From Bacteroidales bacterium (GTDB lineage: Bacteria > Bacteroidota > Bacteroidia > Bacteroidales > Bacteroidaceae), in assembly GCA_004557035.1 (NCBI GenBank), contig SFFB01000001.1, forward strand, positions 39,150-103,149: a stretch of DNA of 64,000 nucleotides, read 5' to 3'. Shown piece by piece: positions 17,176 through 24,599 of this stretch. The notes below the pieces were generated by a model. It ran no database searches, was not told where the DNA came from, and saw only the letters and a program-made list of their open reading frames with translations. How positions within the stretch are numbered: position 1 is the stretch's first letter; the number at the start of each line of letters is the position of its first letter. A program made the position numbers and the translations under genes.

Positions 17176-18708
17176 CTATTTGGCGTAGCTGACTGAGCGT
17201 GTCTCGCGGATGACGGTGATTTTGACCTGTCCGGGATAGGTCATTTCGTCTTGGATGCGGCGTGCGATTTCTCCGCTGAGTGTTTCGACCTGCTTGTCGT
17301 CTACCTTGTCGGCGCCGACAATTACGCGGAGTTCGCGTCCGGCCTGAATGGCGTAGGTCTTGGTGACGCCGGGATAGCTCATGGCTATGTTTTCGAGGTC
17401 GTTGAGACGCTTGATGTAGGCTTCGACAATTTCGCGGCGTGCACCGGGTCGTGCACCGGAGATGGCGTCGCAGACCTGAACGATGGGTGCCAGCAGCGAA
17501 GTCATCTCAACCTCGTCGTGGTGAGCACCGATGGCGTTGCAGATTTCGGGCTTTTCCTTGAATTTTTCGGCGAGTTTGGCGCCGTAGAGTGCGTGAGGCA
17601 GTTCGCTCTCCTCGTCGGGCACCTTACCGATGTCGTGGAGCAGGCCGGCGCGTTTGGCCTTCTTGGGGTTGAGGCCGAGCTCTGAGGCCATGATGGCGCA
17701 GAGGTTGGCAGTTTCGCGGGCGTGCTGAAGAAGGTTTTGTCCGTAGGATGAACGGTATTTCATCTTGCCGACTATGCGCACCAACTCAGGGTGCAAGCCG
17801 TGTATACCCAGGTCGATGGTGGTGCGTTTGCCGGTCTCGATGATTTCTTCCTCAATTTGTTTTTTCACCTTGGCCACAACCTCTTCAATGCGTGCGGGAT
17901 GGATGCGTCCGTCGGCAATGAGTTGGTGGAGCGCCAAGCGGCAGATTTCGCGGCGCACGGGGTCGAAGGCGGAGATGACTATGGCCTCGGGCGTGTCGTC
18001 AACGACAATCTCCACCCCGGTTGCGGCCTCGAGTGCACGGATGTTACGGCCTTCACGTCCAATGATACGCCCTTTGACTTCGTCGTTGTCGATGTGGAAA
18101 ACGGTGACAGAGTTTTCGATGGCCGTCTCGGTGGCTACACGCTGTATGGTCTGTATGACGATGCGCTTGGCCTCTTTGTTGGCCGTCATCTTGGCGTCGT
18201 CCATGATTTCGTTGATATACGACTGGGCGTCGGTGCGGGCTTCGTCTTTGAGCGACTCTACGAGTCGTTTTTTTGCCTCTTCGGCCGAAAGTCCGCTAAG
18301 TTCTTCAAGTTTTTCGCGCTCTTGGAGCTGGAGTTTTTCAAGTTCTTGCTCTTTGGCGGTGAGGAGTTGTGCCTGCGAGTTGAGTTTGTTTTGTGCGGCG
18401 TCGAGTTCGTTTTTCTTCTTACCGAGTTCCTCTTGTCGCTGATTGAGTGTGATTTCGCGCTGTTTGAGTTTGTTTTCCTGCTGCAACATGCGCTGGTTGC
18501 GCTGGTTGGCTTCTTTCTCGAGTTCGGCTTTTTTGTTGAGGAATTTCTCTTTGACCTCGAGCAGTTTAGACTCTTTGATGACTTCGCCCTCCTTGTGCGC
18601 ATGGTCGATGATGCGCTGGTATTTTTTTCCGAGGACGTATCTGAAGAAGCCGAATCCAATCGCGGTGCCGATGATGACACCGACGACGATCATTATGACT
18701 GTTTCCAT
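17176..18708 (-). CDS. rny: ribonuclease Y
   Basis: The 510-residue protein has an N-terminal transmembrane helix (about 5-25), a long coiled coil (about 30-200), a KH domain (GRIIGREGRNIRALE) and an HD domain with LLHDIGKVPDEE. It is a membrane-anchored endoribonuclease that starts mRNA decay. The length is usual. It is downstream of zapA on the minus strand with a 69-nt gap; a GGTGCAG/CTGCACC hairpin at 17122-17142 past its stop may end transcription. Confidence 0.97.
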   Translation of the reverse strand: METVIMIVVGVIIGTAIGFGFFRYVLGKKYQRIIDHAHKEGEVIKESKLLEVKEKFLNKKAELEKEANQRNQRMLQQENKLKQREITLNQRQEELGKKKNELDAAQNKLNSQAQLLTAKEQELEKLQLQEREKLEELSGLSAEEAKKRLVESLKDEARTDAQSYINEIMDDAKMTANKEAKRIVIQTIQRVATETAIENSVTVFHIDNDEVKGRIIGREGRNIRALEAATGVEIVVDDTPEAIVISAFDPVRREICRLALHQLIADGRIHPARIEEVVAKVKKQIEEEIIETGKRTTIDLGIHGLHPELVRIVGKMKYRSSYGQNLLQHARETANLCAIMASELGLNPKKAKRAGLLHDIGKVPDEESELPHALYGAKLAEKFKEKPEICNAIGAHHDEVEMTSLLAPIVQVCDAISGARPGARREIVEAYIKRLNDLENIAMSYPGVTKTYAIQAGRELRVIVGADKVDDKQVETLSGEIARRIQDEMTYPGQVKITVIRETRSVSYAK

Positions 18709-18777
18709 GATGTGTGTATATATATTATAGGTGTGTGATTAAGGTCTGTGGTTGTTGAACCGTGACGGCGTGTGGCG

Positions 18778-19113
18778 TCAGTCTTTGTCTTCGCCTTCTG
18801 CCTGCTCTGTCATGAGCGTCTGCTCTATTTCGGCCGTGAGTCGCTTGACCACGTCGTCATATGGCTGTGTGGAGGCGTTGTTTTCGGCCTGCAGAGCATA
18901 GACGGCAAAGTCGAGCAGGGTGATGGACATACATCTCTCGTAGCTGAGGTTGGGGTATGACTCGCGGTAGCGGCTGAGTTTGTCGTTGATTTTCTTTGCC
19001 GCTTTTCTGAACACCTCTTCCAGTTCGCGTCGGATGGTGATGGGGTGCATCTGGTTGCCAATCATCAACTGAATGTTGAGTTTGTCGGCGTTGTTATTTT
19101 TTTCTGCGGTCAT
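18778..19113 (-). CDS. zapA: cell division protein ZapA
   Basis: The 111-residue protein begins with a short beta-rich part (LNIQLMIGNQMHPITIRRE) and continues as a long helix, the ZapA layout. ZapA binds FtsZ and bundles its filaments at the division ring. The flanking genes are a coiled-coil protein upstream and rny downstream, all on the same strand with short gaps, suggesting one transcript. Confidence 0.9.
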   Translation of the reverse strand: MTAEKNNNADKLNIQLMIGNQMHPITIRRELEEVFRKAAKKINDKLSRYRESYPNLSYERCMSITLLDFAVYALQAENNASTQPYDDVVKRLTAEIEQTLMTEQAEGEDKD

Positions 19114-19135
19114 GCGGAGAGCAGTTTAGATGTTG

Positions 19136-19429
19136 TCAGACGTTGAGGCGTGCTATGGACTTATCGACAAGTTTGATGAGTTTGGCCAGACGTGCTCTTG
19201 TGGCTTTGACGTCTTCGCCCGAGACTTCGAGGATTTTGGCGGCCTTGAGGTTGTCGTATTGGGCGACGGCCTGTTGGCGCGACTCCTCTGCCTGTTGCAG
19301 TTGCTCTTTGCACAGGCGCAATTCCTTTTCGAGCCGGCCGTTTTGCCGTTGCTGCTCTTTATAGGCGAGGATGAGTTGCCTCACCCTTGTCTGCAGGACT
19401 TGCAGGTTTTGTTCTTCCTCTTTGGTCAT
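19136..19429 (-). CDS. small coiled-coil protein encoded upstream of zapA
   Basis: The 97-residue protein is almost entirely predicted helix with heptad-like Leu spacing (residues about 5-65), then KATRARLAKLIKLVDKSIARL. No enzymatic motif is seen. It is 22 nt upstream of zapA. A division role, for example a ZapB-like partner of ZapA, is an inference from position and structure only. Confidence 0.75.
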   Translation of the reverse strand: MTKEEEQNLQVLQTRVRQLILAYKEQQRQNGRLEKELRLCKEQLQQAEESRQQAVAQYDNLKAAKILEVSGEDVKATRARLAKLIKLVDKSIARLNV

Positions 19430-19504
19430 GGTCAGGGCGTTTTAGGCTTATTACTTGGCGTCGTGGGCTTTAGTCTGAGCGCTGACGTGGCGCCTTGCCG
19501 GCGT

Positions 19505-20143
19505 TTATTTTTTTGTCTCTACGTCTTTGGGCTTCGGCTCTTTCTTGGCCAGGATGACGACGTTGTAGACATATTCGGCCATCCAGCTGCCGCTATAGCC
19601 CAAGCGTTGCTGGTATTGACGTATGGCATAGCAAGCTTTGCGCACATCGTCTTTTTTCCAGTTTTCCTTGGTGAGGATGTCGTTGACGGTCTTTTCGGTC
19701 ATGGTGCGCAAGGCGCCTTTCATGAAGCCGGGCACGCGGAATTTCCACTTCATCAGGTTGCCGACGAGCATCATGAGCTCTTGCGAAAAGCCCTGGAAGG
19801 CATAGAAATAGGGTTGCACGGCCTGCATGTTTTTGCAGTTGCGCTTGACACTTTGGTCAATCTCTTTGAAGAAGTTGTCTGAGATGCCATAGATTTCAGA
19901 GAGCATCTTTTTGCATTTGTTTTTCTCTCCGAGTCCCAGTTTGTTGTTGACCGTGGGCACTTGGAGGGTATGCTTAAAGACGCGGAGGTCGGGCAGCGCG
20001 GCGATGTTGTTGATGCCGAGATTGGCAGCCATCACAGCCTGATAGTAGACGCGGATGAGGGTCATGAAGTCTTCCATGCCGCCCACGCGCCAGCCCTGGT
20101 CTTTGGCTTTGTTCTTTTTGAATAGTTTACTGAATATACTCAT
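19505..20143 (-). CDS. conserved-looking protein of unknown function
   Basis: The start at 20143 gives 212 residues; a -7 box TATTTTTG on the minus strand at 20165-20172 lies over the alternative ATG at 20167 and excludes it. The protein starts with a basic MSIFSKLFKKNK and is helical, with IRQYQQRLGYSGSWMAEYVY near the end; no signal peptide or enzyme motif is visible. Not recognised. It is the first gene of a minus-strand run that continues to rny. Confidence 0.7.
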   Translation of the reverse strand: MSIFSKLFKKNKAKDQGWRVGGMEDFMTLIRVYYQAVMAANLGINNIAALPDLRVFKHTLQVPTVNNKLGLGEKNKCKKMLSEIYGISDNFFKEIDQSVKRNCKNMQAVQPYFYAFQGFSQELMMLVGNLMKWKFRVPGFMKGALRTMTEKTVNDILTKENWKKDDVRKACYAIRQYQQRLGYSGSWMAEYVYNVVILAKKEPKPKDVETKK

Positions 20144-20330
20144 TGTTTTGGGGTTTTCCAAATGCAAAAATACTTCAATTCGGCGGAATAAACGAAAGAT
20201 TGGAGGAGAAAAAGCATTTAAGCGACTTGAATTAAGGTGGTTTATGCCTTTCGTTTCAAGTAATGGTCAAGGCTCCCGGCCCGGCCAGAGAGGCCGGTGG
20301 ATGGTCGAAACGAAGGCGGCGAAACTGTCT

Positions 20331-20480
20331 TTTGGCCGTGGGTGGCAGAGCGGTTATCTTTGATGTAGGAAAGGAGAAGAGAGGCTTTAATGGAGCTTCT
20401 CTTTTTGATATTCAGGCGGTTACGGGCATAAGGACAGTTTTTACGGGACCTATTCCGGGAAAAACGGGCCTTATGCCGAG
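20331..20480 (+). repeat. dispersed promoter-hairpin-palindrome element, copy B
   Basis: TTTG (20331-20334), 20 nt, TATCTTTG (20355-20362), purine-rich stretch, hairpin AGAGAGGCT/AGCTTCTCT (20378-20401) with T5, then TTCAGGCGGTTACGGGCATA and AGGACAG with an imperfect second arm ending CCTTATGCC. It lies in the divergent gap upstream of the PiT gene, where no ORF is convincing. Confidence 0.75.
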
Positions 20481-20854
20481 ACGGTCGAGGCGATTTTTGA
20501 GGGCGACAAATCGGCTCATGGGATTAGCATTGAGCCATATTGCATTGATTATCTGAAGGTTGAGAAGAACGTTAAGGTTTATTGGCGATTTATGCCGCTT
20601 CTTGTTACGAAATACTAAAGTCGCCGACCAACCCCTAAAAGATACCAACAGCCGTCGCTCTCAACCGGCATTTCTGAACAAAAGCCCTCCACGCCTTCTC
20701 TTGAGGCAAGTCGAGATTGAGAGAAAGGAAGGATATGCATTTATTATTGATTTTCAATATTTTATATTCTTACAAAAACAGCCGTGTCGGCAAGTCCTTT
20801 AAGAAATATTAGAAAATATCTCTGTAACATTGGCCCGTAAAAGAAAGATTAAAT

Positions 20855-20967
20855 TAACTTTGCGGTCAGTAACCCAACTTGTGATGAAGCCCACGCGATG
20901 TCGGCCGCCGACGCTTGGCCGGTGCTCACATCGTGGGTAAAATCGCGGCGTTTGCCGTTTCGATTTT
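20855..20967 (+). promoter_or_regulatory. promoter and structured 5' leader of the PiT transporter gene
   Basis: A TAACTTTG box at 20855-20862 starts a leader of about 140 nt. It holds two hairpins: CCCACGCGATG (from 20890) with CATCGTGGG (to 20937), with an inner GGCC pairing, and AAAATCG/CGATTTT (20939-20966) with an inner CGGC/GCCG. There is no leader ORF and no U-tract. A riboregulatory role is possible but unproven. Confidence 0.5.
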
Positions 20968-21006
20968 GCCGCTTTGAGCCTCACACGCCTAAAAAAACAG
21001 CCCTCT

Positions 21007-23250
21007 ATGGACTTGATTTATCTTGGAATATTGATATTCCTTTTTATTTTGGCCACCTTTGATTTGTCTGTTGGTGTGGCCAATGATGCCGTGAACTTTT
21101 TGAGTCCAGCCGTCGGCGCCAAAGCCGCCCGTTTCCGCACCATCCTCATCGTGGCCGCCGTAGGCATCTTTGTGGGTGCGTCGACCAGCAGCGGCATGAT
21201 GGACATTGCCCGACACGGCATTTTCACGCCTTCATACTATTCGCTTGACGACGTGATGTGCATTTTCCTCTCAGTGGCGGCGACCGACATCATCCTGCTC
21301 GACATTTTCAACACGCTTGGCATGCCCACGTCGACCACCGTGTCGATGGTGTTCGGTCTGTTGGGAGGTAGTTCGGCCATTGCCATGTCCAAAATCATCG
21401 GTTCGAGCTACACCTACGACCAGCTCATCAACACCGACAAGGCTTTGCAGGTCATCATTGCCATATTCCTGTCGGTGGCCATTGCCTTCGTGTTTGGTCT
21501 GTTGGTGATGTGGATTACGCGCATCGTCTTCACTTTCAACTACAAGAAGCACCTGCGCTGGAGCATCGCCCTGTTTGGCGGCATCAGTGTGACGGCTATT
21601 TTCTACTTTCTGCTGGTCAGTGGCCTCAAAGGCTCAGACCTGCTCAAAATGCTCGGCGTGGCCGACTGGGTAGCCTCCAACCACCTGACCATTCTCTTGG
21701 TGGGACTTGTGCTGTTCACGGTTTTGACCGAAATCTTACACCTGCTCCATATCAACATTTTCAAGGTTATCGTGTTGTTTGGCACATTCTCGTTGGCCAT
21801 GGCCTTTGCGGGCAATGACTTGGTGAACTTCATCGGTACGCCGCTGGCCGGCTTGGAGTCGTATCTCGACTTTTCGGCCCATCACGGCACGAGCAATGCC
21901 GAAGGATATAACATGACGGTGCTGGCGGGTGCGTCGACACTGCCCATGAAACACTTGTTCCTCATCGCCGCCGGCGCCATTATGACCATAGCCATCTTCC
22001 GCTCCAAAAAAGCCCACAAGGTGGTGGAGACCACAGTCAACCTGTCGCGCCAAGACGACGGCGAAGAAGTGTTCAGTTCTTCACGCATAGCCCGCAAGAT
22101 TGTGCGTAGCGTGCTCAACGGCACACAGGCCGTCAACCGCTTTGTGCCGCGTGGCGTCAAAGCCTGGCTGGGCACACGTTTCAACACCGACGAGGCCGAG
22201 CTCGACGAAGGTGTGGCCTTCGACTTGGTGCGTGCCTCGGTCAATCTGGTGCTGGCCGGCCTGCTCATCGTGGTGGGTACGTCGCTCCAGTTGCCGCTCT
22301 CAACGACCTATGTGGCCTTTATGGTAGCCATGGGTACGAGCTTGGCCGACAAAGCTTGGGGACGTGAGACTGCCGTCTATCGCATCACCGGCGTCATCAC
22401 CGTCATCGGCGGCTGGTTCATCACGGCCGGCGCAGCCTTCATCATGAGCTTCACCATCGCCATGCTCAACCACGTGGGTGGCATCTTCTCAATGATTTTG
22501 CTCATCGGCGTGCTCGTGTTGGTATTGGTCAACAACAACCGCAAATTCAAGAAAAAACAAGAAACCGACACTGTCGACACGCTCTTCCGCCAGTTGGTGC
22601 GTTGTCACGACAAGCGCGAGACTTGGCAACTGCTCAAACAACATGTGACGCAGACTCAGGCCGAACTCATCAACTTCACACGCCAAAACCTGAGCGGCAT
22701 CACCTCCGGACTGATGAACGAAGACGTGCGCAGCCTGCGCAACGTGGGCCATGCCATCGACGAAATGAAAAACAAGTGGAAACGCTATCGTCGCAAGGAA
22801 ATTCTCGGTATGCGCAAGATTGACTATATGCAGGCCGTAGAGAAAAACACCTGGTTCCACTTGGGCTGCAACAACTCCACGCAGATTATCTATTCGCTCA
22901 AGCGTATGCTCGAACCGGTGATGGAACACGTGGACAACAATTTCAATCCGCTGCCGCCCGAAAGCTGCGAAGAGCTGCGTCCGGTGCTCAACGACGTGGA
23001 CAAACTGCTCTCGCGCTCGCACGACATGATTGTGTCGGGTAACTTTACCGACTCCGACGAACTGCTCGTTGAGGGCAACGCCATCAAGGCGCACATCTCG
23101 CAAATCCGCCACAAGCAACAAGACCGCATACAGCGCGAAGACAGCAACATCAAAGTGGCCCTGCTCTATCTCAACACCTTGCAGGAGTTGCAAGAATTGG
23201 TATCGATGACCCGCCACCTGCTCCGCGCCTCCAAGCGCTTCCAGGCGTAA
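21007..23250 (+). CDS. PiT-family inorganic phosphate transporter with C-terminal PhoU-like domain
   Basis: The 747-residue protein has about ten or more transmembrane segments and the two PiT signatures: GVANDAVNF (about residue 23) and FAGNDLVNFIG near residue 272. After the last membrane segment (about residue 510) follow some 230 charged helical residues resembling a PhoU-like domain, probably cytoplasmic. It imports phosphate using an ion gradient. The ATG at 20974 is rejected because the residues it adds are not membrane-like and the family begins with the hydrophobic MDLIYLGILIF. Confidence 0.93.
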   Translation: MDLIYLGILIFLFILATFDLSVGVANDAVNFLSPAVGAKAARFRTILIVAAVGIFVGASTSSGMMDIARHGIFTPSYYSLDDVMCIFLSVAATDIILLDIFNTLGMPTSTTVSMVFGLLGGSSAIAMSKIIGSSYTYDQLINTDKALQVIIAIFLSVAIAFVFGLLVMWITRIVFTFNYKKHLRWSIALFGGISVTAIFYFLLVSGLKGSDLLKMLGVADWVASNHLTILLVGLVLFTVLTEILHLLHINIFKVIVLFGTFSLAMAFAGNDLVNFIGTPLAGLESYLDFSAHHGTSNAEGYNMTVLAGASTLPMKHLFLIAAGAIMTIAIFRSKKAHKVVETTVNLSRQDDGEEVFSSSRIARKIVRSVLNGTQAVNRFVPRGVKAWLGTRFNTDEAELDEGVAFDLVRASVNLVLAGLLIVVGTSLQLPLSTTYVAFMVAMGTSLADKAWGRETAVYRITGVITVIGGWFITAGAAFIMSFTIAMLNHVGGIFSMILLIGVLVLVLVNNNRKFKKKQETDTVDTLFRQLVRCHDKRETWQLLKQHVTQTQAELINFTRQNLSGITSGLMNEDVRSLRNVGHAIDEMKNKWKRYRRKEILGMRKIDYMQAVEKNTWFHLGCNNSTQIIYSLKRMLEPVMEHVDNNFNPLPPESCEELRPVLNDVDKLLSRSHDMIVSGNFTDSDELLVEGNAIKAHISQIRHKQQDRIQREDSNIKVALLYLNTLQELQELVSMTRHLLRASKRFQA

Positions 23251-23282
23251 ACGACTGGACCAGCCACGCCGGCTGCCACACA

Positions 23283-23319
23283 AACCGCCCGAACCATACA
23301 CTGGTCCGGGCGGTTTTTT
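23283..23319 (+). terminator. terminator of the PiT gene
   Basis: AACCGCCCG and CGGGCGGTT with inner ACCA/TGGT pairing, followed by T6. Confidence 0.9.
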
Positions 23320-23404
23320 GCTTGAGGGCTGGCAATGACAAGATAACAGAAAGGGCATTTATGATTTGACGGCGACAGTTGGGCAACCTCCAATCGCCAA
23401 CGGT

Positions 23405-23453
23405 ATGGCCCGTCTTGCAAGCCCTGAACGGGCTTGCAGACCCTTAATGCCAT
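23405..23453. repeat. palindromic (REP-like) hairpin 1
   Basis: GTCTTGCAAGCCC and GGGCTTGCAGAC form a hairpin with a TGAAC loop; outer ATGGC/GCCAT arms extend it. The core CTTGCAAGCCCTGAA recurs at 63303-63317. No ORF lies here. Confidence 0.65.
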
Positions 23454-23484
23454 CCCGCCGTGTGACTGAAGGTGACTGGAGCGT

Positions 23485-23542
23485 CCAATCACCACATCTC
23501 ACACGCGCTCAACGCGTTACAAGCGTGTGACTGTGTGATTGG
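23485..23542. repeat. palindromic hairpin 2
   Basis: CCAATCAC...TCTCACACGC pairs with GCGTGTGA...GTGTGATTGG, a long imperfect stem with an ACGCGT-containing loop. There is no U-tract, so it is not a simple terminator. Confidence 0.6.
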
Positions 23543-23576
23543 GAAAAAGGCAACAATTTGGGTATATAAGAAATAA

Positions 23577-23622
23577 GACCTCCACACGGACACAAATCGA
23601 ATTATTGCGCCCGTGGGAGGTC
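23577..23622 (-). terminator. hairpin after the DUF3276 gene
   Basis: GACCTCC-CACGG and CCGTG-GGAGGTC arms lie 29 nt past the DUF3276 stop. On the minus strand TTATTTCTTAT follows, a weak U-tract. Confidence 0.55.
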
Positions 23623-23650
23623 AGAGAATTTTCGGGAAATAGATTGCTGA

Positions 23651-24082
23651 TTAGAAGACCAAATCAGAGAGGTCCGGCTTGGCCGATTGGGCATAGCCTT
23701 CAGGCTCTTCGGCAACAGTGTGATGACCATATTGCGGCTCACTGTCGACATAGCCTGTCTGGCGGCGCGAGTAGTCATAAGAGCGGCGCGGACAATTGTC
23801 GAAAGTGTATTGTGCCGCGTCGGCAAAAGCGTTCATAAAGTTTTCAAGGTCTTCGCGATAAAGGAAAATCTTGTGTTTTTCAAACATCGGTCGCTCCTCT
23901 TCGGTGCCTTCCTTGATTTTCTTGCTCTCTGTGATAGAAATGTAGAGTTCGTTGTGGCGGTCTTGCTTGACATCGATATAATAAATACGCTTGCCAGCCT
24001 TGACCGTTTTAGAAAAAAGAATATCGCTTTCGCCGGTACCCTTGCTAAAATCACCAACTACTTTGTTGAGAAAAATTGCCAT
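23651..24082 (-). CDS. DUF3276 (PUR-alpha-like) protein
   Basis: The 143-residue protein contains ILFSKTVKAGKRIYYIDVKQ, ELYISITESKKI, and KIFLYREDLENFMNAF, the conserved blocks of DUF3276, a Bacteroidetes/spirochaete family related to the single-stranded nucleic-acid-binding PUR repeat. A nucleic-acid-binding role is inferred from the family fold. The C-terminal 40 residues are Arg/Tyr/Gly/Pro-rich. The upstream gap to 24600 holds the pyc-like promoter and an orphan hairpin. Confidence 0.88.
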   Translation of the reverse strand: MAIFLNKVVGDFSKGTGESDILFSKTVKAGKRIYYIDVKQDRHNELYISITESKKIKEGTEEERPMFEKHKIFLYREDLENFMNAFADAAQYTFDNCPRRSYDYSRRQTGYVDSEPQYGHHTVAEEPEGYAQSAKPDLSDLVF

Positions 24083-24210
24083 ATAAGTTATATTATTGGA
24101 TAGCCACCGCCAGACTTGAACAAATCATACAACCTCTGCGGCCTATCTCATTCTTATTCGGCGCAAATTTGCAAAAAAATCTTCGAAATGCGCAACAAAC
24201 GGCGAAAAAT

Positions 24211-24234
24211 CCGCAGTTGCGCTGCGGTTTTTTC
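24211..24234 (+). terminator. orphan intrinsic terminator
   Basis: CCGCAG-TTGCG-CTGCGG is followed by T6 on the plus strand, yet no plus-strand gene ends before it (the gene upstream is on the minus strand). It may end a small RNA or antisense transcript. Confidence 0.5.
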
Positions 24235-24509
24235 TACAAAAATCACCATTCTGTTCTTTATATAATAATATAGGTATATGGTGAGCCGTGGCGAATGAAG
24301 TGATCTTGAGGCATAGTCTTGGCGGCCACATCGACTGTTCACGACTCGCCGGGACACACTTGGGCGACCTTATCCACACCAAGACACGGACCAGCCTCTG
24401 AAACGATTGCTTGCGCGCCCCTCGCCCTCCGACTCACCCAATAGCTAAAGAGCCGGCCAACGAAATAAGCTAAATTGGAGCAAAACATAAATATTACAAA
24501 GAAAAGTAT

Positions 24510-24552
24510 TACTTTTGCAGCATAATTGCTCAAAACCTCACATTTTGAGCAA
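24510..24552 (+). promoter_or_regulatory. -7 box plus perfect hairpin at the transcription start of the carboxyltransferase gene
   Basis: TACTTTTG at 24510-24517 is followed at about +2 by a perfect 10-bp inverted repeat, TTGCTCAAAA and TTTTGAGCAA (24526-24552), with a 7-nt loop. It may be an mRNA-stabilising 5' hairpin or an operator. Confidence 0.55.
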
Positions 24553-24599
24553 GAGAAAAACAGCATTTATCTCTGACACATTAAACATACCACGTATTT

